64,000 nucleotides of DNA from Rapana venosa (Eukaryota; Mollusca; Gastropoda; Neogastropoda; Muricidae), in the NCBI GenBank assembly GCA_028751875.1, contig CM054140.1:30174517-30238516 (forward strand). Reading direction: 5' to 3'. The position numbers and the translations under genes were made by a program. The notes under the pieces were generated by a model. The model had not been told where the DNA came from, ran no database searches, and saw nothing but the letters and a program-made list of their open reading frames with translations. Shown here in pieces: positions 39,102 to 51,100 of the stretch. The stretch's first letter is position 1. Every line of letters begins with the position of its first letter.

Positions 39102-40162
39102 TCAGGTGGTGTCCACTGTCCTGCTGAACCTGATCCCCAAGGACAAAGTGCCCCTCTCCTTGTCCAGCAAAACCAAGATCGCCGAGAAGGTCAGTTCTGC
39201 CACCACCGCTTCTATTCTGTTTTATTTCATTTTATTCATTCTTTCATTTCGAGGATTTTATGTATTTATTTATTTAGTTAGTTATTCTTTCATTTCAAGG
39301 ATTTTTATGTATTCATTTATTTAGTTAGTTAGTTATTATTTCATTTCAAGGATAATGGAATAAGCTCTCATGTTGTTGTTTTTTTACATATAGTCCCTGT
39401 GTGTTTGCAGTTTTGTCAAATTTGTAACGTGTCAATTTTTTTGTGTCTTGTGTATGCCTAGACCCTTCCCCTCCCTCTCCTCCACCAATCCTGTTACTTC
39501 CTTAACTTACCTTTTTTCTTTTCTTTTGTTTTAACAACCCAGGCATAAGCTAGTTCTGTGGCTTTTGGGGTTTTGTTGTTGTTGTGTTCCTTGGATAGGA
39601 CTCCAAGGTACCTCCATAGTGAGATGTTTGCGTATCATCCCCCCACCCCCCGCCCCCACCATTTAGGTAGTCGCATTCCAATTTTGAGGATGGTATCTAA
39701 ACATGACACCTGTGTGCGTGTGTTTTTTAAATGTTGTCGTCATCCGTTCCTACTGGCACAGAATAGCCTGCTTTTCCGAAAGGCAGAATGGATTTTTAAC
39801 GTGTGCGCAAGATGTTCTGAGTGCATTGGGGTGGGGGGGTGAGGGGTGGGGGGGGGTGAGGGGAGGGGGAGTGAGGGGAGGGGAGGTGGGGTGAGGGGAG
39901 GGGGGGGGGGTGAGGGGGGGGGGGTAGCCCCTGAGCACCTCATTTTATAGTCTCATCCAAAGGACTTGGACATTCAGTTTGATTTTTGTTGTTGTCAAAC
40001 TGGGAAGTAAGGGCAAGGCTGGGAATCAAACCCAGAATCTGACATTTTAGCTTTGTCAGTTAAATTAAACCTTCTGTGGATTTGAGGCCTGTCCAGGACC
40101 TCTCACTTTGTGAAAAAAATTCCTGGAGAGAGAGAGAGAGAGGGGGAGAGAGAGGAGAGAGG

Positions 40163-40215
<53 letters not shown>

Positions 40216-43200
40216 AGAGAAAAATGAAGGTTTAATATCTTCTCAAGGGGTGGATAAGATGGCCTAGTGGTTAGAGTGTTGAGCCTGGTGATCTCCTGGC
40301 CTGGGTTTGAGCCACTGCTGAGACGCCTGTTCGAGGGGATTTTTCCCTCTGGAGTTTACATCAGTACTGACTTCACTCCCCTGAAAGTCCTTCGGATGAG
40401 ACTAATGACCAAGGTCCTGTTTGTGAATGCATGCAGAACATCTTTTGCTCGTGTAAAAAACACGCTCCACATTTCTGAAGAGTAGTAGCTATTGCATGCC
40501 AGTAGAAATGGATGACAAAATTATAATATAACCCCCCCCTCCCTATCCTCCCGTCTTTTTCAGAAGAGTAGGCCATTGCATGCCAGTAGGAATGGATGGC
40601 AAAAATATATATATACCGCCCCCCCACCCCCCCCAACCAAAGTCCGCACGCACACTGATGTTGTTTAGACATCATCCCTGAAGTTGGAATGCGGCTACCT
40701 TGATTGTGGGTAAACGGTTGTCTGTGGGAAATCTTGGGTTGTTTAGTGTGTTGATTCAGTTTATTTCCTTTTGGTGTTTGCGCATTTGTTTGTTTTGTTT
40801 TTCCCCCCATCTGTAATATACATAATACTCTGTGGTAGTTTAATGTTGTTTGTAACATGCAAAGTGGAATTAAGATGTAGATTAAAGGAAGGAAATAATG
40901 CAAATATGTTTGTGTGTGTGTATGTTGTGTGTGTGTGTGCGTGCGTGCATGCGTGCGTGTGTGGGTACGTGTGTGTGTATGTATGTGTGCGTGTGTGTGT
41001 TGTGTGTGTGCGTGCGTGTGTGGATGTGTGTGTGTAAGTGTGCATGTGTGTGTGCGTATGTGTGTGTATGTATGTGTGTGTATGTGTTGTGTGTGTGCGT
41101 GCGTGTGTGTGTGTGTGCATGTGTGTGTTGTTATACAGAGCTGGGTGACAGACCCTGTTCAGGAGCACTGGCTGCACTCGGTCAGCAAGGACGAACTGCA
41201 GGAGCAAGGGGAGAGCACTGTGCTGGTCAGCCATGGGGACCTAATGCAGGGGGTGCTGGACAAGTCCCAGTGTGGGCCCTCCGCGTTCGGGCTGGTGCAT
41301 TATGTGTATGAGGTAATGACGGTCGTGTGTGTTCTGTGCGTGAAACATTGTTTCTGTGTATGAGGTAATGACGGTCGTGTCTGATCTGTGCGTGAAAGAT
41401 TGTTTCAATGTATGAAAGATTGTTTCTCTGTATGGTGTGAGTTTGTGATCTGTGTGTGCAAGATTGTTTCTGTGTATGAGGTAATGACGATCGTGTGAGC
41501 TTTGTGATCAGCGTGTGAAAGATTGTTTCTGTGTATGAGGTAATGACGATCGTGTGAGCTTTGTGATCAGCGTGTGAAAGATTGTTTCTGTGCATGAGGT
41601 AATGATGATCGTGTGTGATCTGTGCGTGAAAGATTGTTTCTGTGTATGAAAGATCGTTTCTTTGTATGGTGTGAGTTTGTGATCTGTGTGTGAAAGATTG
41701 TTTCTGTGTATGAGGTAATGATGATTGTGTGTGATCTGTGTGTGAAAGATTGTTTCTGTGTATGAGGTAATGATGATCATGTGAGCTTTGTGATCAGCGT
41801 GTGAAAGATTGTTTCCATGTATGGGGGTAATGATTGTTTGTGTGTGTGAGAGAGAGAGAGAAAGATTGTTTCTCTGTATGGGGTAGTGATTGTGTGAGTG
41901 TGTGTGATCTGTGCATGAAAGATTGTTTCTATGTATGGGGTAATGATTGTGTGTGTGTGTGTGAGAGAGAGAGAAAGATTGTTTCTCTGCATGGGGTAAT
42001 GATTATGTGTGTGATCTGTGCGTGAAAGATTGTTTCTGTGTATTTTTTATGTTGTTATTTAAAATTAAATTAAAAAAAAATTCTTTTATTTCAAGGATAA
42101 TGTATGAAGTAATGATTATGTGTTTGTGATCTGTGTATGAAAGATTGTTCCTCTTTTTGAGGTAATGATTCCGAGTTTGTGATCTGTGCATGAAAGATTG
42201 TTTCTCTGTATGAGGTGATGATTGCGATTTGTGCATGAAAGATTGTTTCTCTGTAGGGGGTAATGATTGTGTGTGATATGTGCGTGAAAGATTGTTTTTC
42301 TGTAGGGGTTAATAATTGTGAGTTTGTGATCTGCGTGTGAAAGATTGTTTCTCTGTATGGGATAATGATCATGTGTGTGATATGTGTGTGAAAGATTGTT
42401 TCTCTGTATGGGGGTAATGGTTGTGAGTTTGTGATCTGTACATGAAAGATTGTTTCTTTCTATGGGGTAATGATTGTGTGTTTGTGATCTGTCCGTGAGA
42501 GATTGTTTCTCAGGATGTGGTAATGAATATGTGTGTGTGATCTGACCGTGAAAGATTGTTTCTCTGTATGGGGTAATGATTGTGGGTTTGTGATCTGTGC
42601 GTGAAAACTGTTTCTATACAGTCTTGTCTTTTTTGTTCTTTTAAAAAAAATGTCTAATGTACTCTATGTATGGGATGTTGGTTGTCTGTCTTTGTTGATC
42701 TGTGCATCAAAGGTTGTTTCTCTGTAGTTGCTATCTTTTTCAGTCTGATGCACTATGTCAGTATATGGTGGTGTGGTGTGCTGTTGTTGAACAGTTAATC
42801 TCTGCTTTCTTTACTGTATGAATGATGGACAGTGGTGTGGTGTGGTGTTAAACAGTTAATCTCTGCTTTCTTTACTGTGTGAATGATGGACAGTGGTGTG
42901 GTGTTGAACAGTTAATCTCTGCTTTCTTTACTGTGTGAATGATGGACAGTGGTGTGGTGTTGAACAGTTAATCTCTGCTTTCTTTACTGTGTGAATGATG
43001 GACAGTGGTGTGGTGTTGAACAGTTAATCTCTGCTTTCTTTACTGTGTGAATGATGGACAGTGGTGTGGTGTTGAACAGTTAATCTCTGCTTTCTTTACT
43101 GTGTGAATGATGGACAGTGGTGTGAAGTGTTGTTAAACAGTTAATCTCTGCTTTCTTTACTGTGTGAATGATGGACAGTGGTGTGGTGTTGAACAGTTAA

Positions 43201-46200
43201 TCTCTGCTTTCTTTACTGTGTGAATGATGGACAGTGGTGTGAAGTGTTGTTAAACAGTTAATCTCTGCTTTCTTTACTGTGTGAATGATGGACAGTGGTG
43301 TGGTGTTGAACAGTTAATCTCTGCTTTCTTTACTGTGTGAATGATGGACACTGGTGTGGTGTTAAACAGTTGAGCTCTGCTTTCTTTACTGTGTGAATGA
43401 CGGACACTGGTGTGGTGTGGTGTTAAACGGTCAATATCTGCTTTCTTTACTGTGTGAATAATGGACACTGGTGTGGTGTTAAACAGTTGAGCTCTGCTTT
43501 CTTTACTGTGTGAATGATGGACACTGGTGTGGTGTTAAACAGTTGAGCTCTGCTTTCTTTACTGTGTGAATGACGGACACTGGTGTGGTGTTAAACAGTT
43601 GAGCTCTGCTTTCTTTATTGTGTGAATGATGGACCTTGGTGTGTTGTGGTGGTGTTGACCAGTTCTGCTGTCTTTACTGTGTGGGTGATGGACGGTGGTG
43701 TGTTGTGGTGTTATTGAACAGTTCTGCTTTCTTTACTGTGTGGGTGATGGACAGTTGTGTGTTGTGGTGTTGTGGACCAGTTCTGCTTTCTTTACTGTGT
43801 GGGTAATGGACGGTGGTGTGTTGTTAAACAGTTAATCTCTGCTTTCTTTGCTGTGTGGGTAATGGACAGTGGTGTGGTGTGGTGTTGAACAGTTAATCTC
43901 TGCTGTCTTTGCTGTGTGGGTAATGGACGGTGGTGTGGTGGTGTTGGGCAGTTGTACGGAGGCGAGGTGACTGGCCAGCTGCTGACGTGTCTGGGACGAC
44001 TGTTCACCGAGTGCCTGAAGTGGAGGGGCTTTACGCTGGGTCTGCATGACTTCTTTGTGAAGGACAAGGTGAGGAGAATGGACAGGGAGAGATGGAGGGG
44101 GAGATGGAGGGGGAGAGGAGAGATGTAGGGAGAGATGTAGGGGGAGAGGGGAAATGGAGAGGTGTAGGGGGAGATGTAGGGGAGATGAAGGGGAGAGGGG
44201 AGATGTAGGAGAGATGTAGGGAGAGATGTAGGGGGAGAGGAGAAATGTAGGGTGAGATGAAGGGGAGAGGAGAGATGTAGGGAGAGATGTAGGGAGAGAT
44301 TGGGGTGAGATGTAGGGAGAGATGTAGGAGAGATGTAGGGGGAGAGGAGAGATGTAGGGTGAGATGTAAGGAGAGATGTAAGGAGAGATGTAGGTTGAGA
44401 TGTAGGAGAGATGTAAGGGGAGATGTAGGGGGAGAGGAGAGATGTGAGGAGAGATGTGTGTGTATATATATAGGGATAGATGTACGGTAAGATGTGAGGA
44501 GAGATGTAAGATGGAGAGAGAGAGAGAGAGATGTGAGGAGAAATGTAGGGAAAAGTGTAGGAGAGATTAGGGCATCTAGGTGACTGGAGGAAGAGGGGAG
44601 GAAGTAATTGGGTATTTTTTGTTTCTGTGAGATAGAGTGTGCGTAGTGGCGGTAGTAGTGGTTGTCAATTTTATGTTCTTTCACATAAAAAGTGGTACCA
44701 GAAGTGTGTGTGTGTGCGTGCGTGCCTGTTTGTGCGCGTGTGAGTGTGTGTGAGTGTGTGTGTGTGTACATTAACATCCAGTACATAATGATACTAAAAT
44801 GACAGTTAATGATTTATAACATTTATATATGTGCTCTTGACTCAGAGCAATCCAGAATTATATGCCAGATCTTGTAAAGCATGAAAATCGCAGAAATGTA
44901 AACAGTGCATTAGATATATCAACACATCTTGTAAAACACAAATTCCATACAAACTTAAGGTATCATATATATCAATAGATAGTTTAAAAGAAAAGTACCA
45001 CTACCCTTGAATAAAGCATTATTCGCAATTAAACAAATATTGTCTTAACACAAGTACATAAGAAAAGTTTTGAATAAGGCTCAGGTACATCAGTATTTCA
45101 TAACTAAGAAGTACCAAATTCAAGGTACATCAGTATTTCGTAACTAAAAAGTACTACACAAATTCAAGTAAGACGACAAGTACATCGTCATTTCATAAAT
45201 GACAAGTCCACTAAAAAAAATTCAAGTGAGGTGACAAGTACATCCCCATTTTCACAAAAGACAAAATACACACATCAATTCAAGTAAGGTGACAAACAAG
45301 TACATCCACATTTTCACAAAAGACAAATACACACATAAATTCAAGTAAGGTGACAAGTACATCCACATTTTCACAAAAGACAAGCACACACATTAATTCA
45401 AGTAAGGCAACAAGTACGTCCACATTTTCACAAAATACAAATACACACATAAATTCAAGTAAGGCAGCAAGTACATCCACATTTTCACATAGGACAAATA
45501 CACACATCAATTCAAGTAAGGTGACAAGTACATCCACATTTTCACAAAAGACGAATACACCCATTAATTCAAGTAAGATGACAAGTACATCCACATTTTC
45601 ACAAAGACAAATACACACATTAATTCAAGTAAGGTGACAAGTACATCCACATTTTCACAAAGACAAATACACACATTAATTCAAGTAAGGTGACAAGTAC
45701 ATCCACATTTTCACAAAGACAAATACACACATTAATTCAAGTAAGGTGACAAGTACATCCACATTTTCACAAAGACAAATACACACATTAATTCAAGTAA
45801 GGTGACAAGTACATCCACATTTTCACAAAGACAAATACACACATTAATTCAAGTAAGGTGACAAGTACATCCACATTTTCACAAAGACATACACACATTA
45901 ATTCAAGTAAGGTGACAAGTACATCCACATTTTCACAAAGACAAATACACACATTAATTCAAGTAAGGTGACAAGTACATCCACATTTTCACAAAGACAA
46001 ATACACACATTAATTCAAGTAAGGTGACAAGTACATCCACATTTTCACAAAGACAAATACACACATTAATTCAAGTAAGGTGACAAGTACATCCACATTT
46101 TCACAAAAGACAAATACACACATCTATTAAAGTAAGGTGACAAGTACATCCACATTTTCACAAAAGACAAATATGTTAATTCAAGTAAGGTGACAAGTGC

Positions 46201-46980
46201 ATCCACATTTTCACAAAGACAAATATGTTAATTCAAGTAAGGTGACAAGTACATCCACATTTTCACAAAAGACAAGCACACACATTAATTCAAGTAAGGT
46301 GACAAGTACATCCACATTTTCACAAAGACAAATATGTTAATTCAAGTAAGATGACAAGTACATCCACATTTTCACAAAAGACAAATACAATTAATTCAAG
46401 TAAGGTGAAAAGTACATCCACTTTTTCCCAAAAGACAAATACGCACATTAATTCAAGTAAGACGACAAGTACATCCACATTTTCACAAAAGACGAATACA
46501 CACATTAATTCAAGTAAGATGACAAGTACATCCACATTTTCACAAAAGACGAATACACACATTAATTCAAGTAACGGGCGGACGGGATAGCCTAGTGGTT
46601 AGAACATTGCGTTCGCAATCTGACGACCCGGGTTCGATTTCTGTTCAAGGGGATATTTTCCCCTGGAGTTAACATCAGTGCCGACTCCACTCTTCCCAAA
46701 AGTCCTTTGGATGAGATTATAAACCGAGGCCCTGTGTGCGAATGCATGCAGAACATCTTGTGCACACATTAAATCCTGTTCCGCTTTTTGTAAGAGTAGG
46801 CTATTGTGTGCCAAATGGGAACAGATGACAAAATTCACAAAACTGCATGCACACGGGGACTGGATGTAAAAAAAGCACATAAGTGCTTATTCCATTATCC
46901 TTGATATAAAAGAATAAAATGAATAAATAAAATAAACAAAGTAAGGCGACAAGTACATCCACATTTTCACAAAAGTCAAG

Positions 46981-47059
<79 letters not shown>

Positions 47060-47911
47060 CCACCTACACACACACACACAAAACCCAAGTAAACCGACAA
47101 CAACAACAACCAATCTACAATCTTCACACCCTCACAAACGTTGACCCGAGGGATGCTGAAACCCGTGCGCACACTGTGTGATGATTAGGCGGAAAAGAAG
47201 AGGGCCCAGCTCGTGAAGAAGTCGTTGAACAAGGGGCGCAAGGGCGTGGTGGAGGCCTTGGGGCTGAAGAAGGAGGGGGAGGAAGAGGAGTGCAGCGACG
47301 AGCAGCTGACGCTGAAGATGAGAGAGGCCCACTTCGATGAGGACCCGGTCAGCATGCAGAGGCTGGACGTGGCTGCCAAGCGCCTCACCTTCGCCATACA
47401 GGACCGCATTGCCGAGTAAGTGGTCGGCACTTGGTTTGTGTGTGGGGTTTTTGTTGTTGTGGTTGTTGGTTGTTGGTTTGTTTTTGTTGATGTGGTGTTG
47501 TTGTATTTTTTGTTGATGTGGTTGGTTTGTGTGGGGTTTTTTTTTTTAGATCAGATTTTCGCTTGTTTCCTGTCAGCAACTACGATGTAATAGAATCTAT
47601 CTATCTATCTATCTGTCCCGTAGTCTGATGACCGTGGGGGCACCCTCAAAGACTCAACAACCAGTTCCCTCCATTCCTCTCTCTGTTCTGCCTTTCTCAG
47701 GGTTTTGTTGAGTTCTAGGCCTGTCCATTCGCTGATGTTATCATCCCAGCTCTTCCTTGGTCTGCCTCTTCTTCCACGTGTGTAAAAAAAAAAAAAAAAA
47801 AAAAATTCACATGCGTGTTGGCACTTGTTGGTCTTGGCTTGCTGACAGTAAAAAAAAAATTTTTTTTTTAGCTGAAGTTTGGAAATTAGTAACGGTAATG
47901 TTAGCTGTGTG

Positions 47912-47946
<35 letters not shown>

Positions 47947-48104
47947 CATTTATTCCGTTTTTGCAGGCCATAATACCCATATGAACACAGAATATGAAAA
48001 AGCAACCATGGAGCAGTCGAGGTGATATGATAGAGTAAGCATGCAGTCTTTTGTTGCAGGCAGGGAAAGAGCTATATGTTTCTGATCTTTAGTCTGGCAG
48101 TTAG

Positions 48105-48152
<48 letters not shown>

Positions 48153-51100
48153 TGAGTTGGTGGTTGTTGAATTCTTTTTCTTTTCTGTGGGTTTTGGTTG
48201 TTGTTGTTGTTGTTTGTTCCTTGGTTAGAGCTCCAAAGTTCACGTATAATGATGTTTTGCGTTTGTGACCGTTTACCCACTTATGGTAGCCGCATTCCAA
48301 CTTCAGGCCAGGTATCACTGTTTTATTTGTTTTCTTGGCAACATTTTTAGTGACGTTTTTATTTTAAAAAAAGAGAAGAAAATCCTATTTGAACAAACAG
48401 GAATGGATGGTATTTTGAAAACCCCCACAACTTAAGCGTTTTAAAATAAAAAGTTTGTTTGATTTGGGAATTTTTCCTAAGATCAAAGATCAGATGGGAA
48501 GACAGGATCACGAATGAAGAACTAGGGAGAATGTGCAAAGTTGATGATCTGAAGTCTGTAGCTAGTAGCTATAGACTGCGCTGGTTTGGGCACGTTCAAG
48601 GGAAAGCAGACCACCACATCATAAAAAGAGCAATGAACTTCATAGTGGATGGAAAGAGACCAAAGGGAAGACCTAACCTGGGCTGCCTGTATTGCAGATG
48701 ATCTTAGAGAAAGGGGCATAAATAAGGAGGAAGCTCAAAACAGACAGAGATGGAGAAGGCTCATCATTGTCAAACCTCCCCTGGGAGGAACATGACAACA
48801 AAGGAAGAAGAAGATTTGGGAATTTTTCCTCTTTGTTTACCTTTTATTGAGAGGGTAGTGAAAGATAGGAGAAGGTTGGGGGGTGGGGGTGGAAGAGGAT
48901 CTTTTTATCTTCTACCTGTTAGTTTACTTTTGTAAAAGATGTGTTGGAGGGGGATGTGTTTGATTATTTACGTAGAAGGGATTGAATAGAAAACAAAGCA
49001 AAACGAAACGGCCCTTACCTTCAGTTGTGTTTGGTAATACAGTATGTGAAATTGTCTGTTTCAGGAAAACCATGGGCAAAGGTTTGGACACGTGTTTTCC
49101 TTACAACAACCTGCAGCTGATGGTTCAGTCTGGCGCCAAAGGATCCACAGTCAGTTGTCCTTGCCCTTCCTTCTCTGTTGTCGGTTCTGTTGTCTTTTCT
49201 GTTGTCTTTTCTGTTGTCTGCTCCGTTCCTTCTCTGTTGTCTGTTCTGTTGTCTTCTCTGTTGTCTGCTCCGTTCCTTCTCTGTTGTCTGTTCTGTTGTC
49301 TTCTCTGTTGTCTGCTCTGTTGTCTGCTCTGTTGGAGATACAGGGACACAGCTCCTCCACTTTCAGTCACTCTCAGTTGCCATCCCATCCCAGCTGGGGC
49401 CAGCTGGTGCTGATTATAGCAGGAGCTGACCACACTTTGGACTTGGGGAAAAGGAAGGGTTGGGCTGAATTAAGCACTCTTGACTGAGTGATGTTGGATT
49501 TGAGCGTTGTGCGGTGAAAGACAGAACTGTAAAACAGACACTTTCCCCTGAGAGCTTTACTTTGCCAAAGACAAGGACAACTAAAGTCCTGACTTTTCCC
49601 TGAGAGCTTTGCTGTGCCAAAGACAAGGACAACTCAAGTCCTGACTTTTCCCTGAGAGCTTTGCTGTGCCAAAGACAAGGACAAGTAAAGGCCTCACTTT
49701 TCCCTGAGAGCTTTGCTGTGTCAAAGACAAGGACAACTATAATGTCCTGGATGAAGTGGGGCACTGTATAAAATGCCTATGTTTGTGTGTGTGTATGTAT
49801 GTATGTATGTATTTATACATGTATGTATAATGTATGTATGTATGTATACATGTATGTATGTATGCATGCATGCATGCAGGAATGCTGTATACACGCAATC
49901 TCTTCGTTATGTACAATATTGAAGTGCATTCGTGAACATGGGACTATTAACTAGTTAACATTTATTGCTGTTGATAAAACTTGTCATGCATATATGTATT
50001 TGCAACTACAAAATGAATTTTTTTTAAAAATAAAAAAACAACTAAAGTCCTGGGAGGCCTGTCATGAATGAAGGAAGGATTGTGTGAATTGTGAATAGTG
50101 TTCATGACAACTTCCACTCCATACCTAAAGGTGGGATAGTGGGGGAGAAGAAGCTACTAGTGAATATGGGATGGAATGGGAAGGGGGTGAAAAAAAAAGA
50201 GGATAATATGAGGTGTGAACATGCATGCAGAAACATTCAGAGGAACTGCACGCTTACCAACACATACACACACATAGACACAGACAGACACACACGTACA
50301 CATTTGCGCATATGTTAAAAGCCGTTCCACTTTTTGAAAGAGTAGGCTATTGTGTGCCTGTGGGAACGGATGACAAAATGTACAAAACTGCTTACACAAG
50401 GGACTGGATAAAAAAAAAGCACATAAGTGCTTATTCCATTATCCTCAAAATAAAAAATAAATAAGCACACACACTGGTATATATATTAAGTGTAATTCGG
50501 GCCTAAAGATACAAAGTATGCTCACAGACAAATAGATAATTGTAACACAAACCACAGGTTCTCTTATAAAGAGCGAAATGAATAGAATAATATCATCATA
50601 AATTTTTGGGGCTGGAATAATAATAATAATAACAATAACAACAATAAAAATGATAATGTATGGAATTTAAACACCACTAAATCTTGTAAAACAAGAAATA
50701 AAAGCTCTTAAAATTAAAAAAAAAAATTATTATTAGTCTGCTCAGGAAAAAAGAACATCAAAATAAAAGACCATTTTGGGGACTTCAAAACGACATCATA
50801 AAGCTAGCAAATAAGCTTTTTATACACCATTCACGAATGTACAACGTAGACGCATTTTTACTCCTTCGTGTTGTGTTGTGTCCCACAGGTGAACTGCTTG
50901 CAAGTGTCGGGACTGCTGGGCCAGATTGAGCTGGAGGGTCGGCGCCCTCCCCTGATGATGAGTGGTCGGTCCTTGCCTGGTTTCTTGCCCTATGACCCCT
51001 CCCTGAAGGCACGCGGCTTCGTGACCAGTCGTTTCTTGACGGGCATCACACCTCGCGACTTTTTCCCTCACTGTATGGCTGGCAGAGAGGTGCGTGTGGG

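Noticed and set aside
42770..43951. CRISPR-like array
   Set aside because: Contiguous tandem units without unique spacers in a eukaryotic intron.
44031..44786. 251-codon Ser/Pro/Leu-rich ORF on the minus strand
   Set aside because: Arises from the gagatgtaggg purine minisatellite in intron 17.
46574..46640. tRNA gene
   Set aside because: Only A and B boxes are tRNA-like; the stretch does not fold as a tRNA with an acceptor stem and is the head of a repeated SINE.
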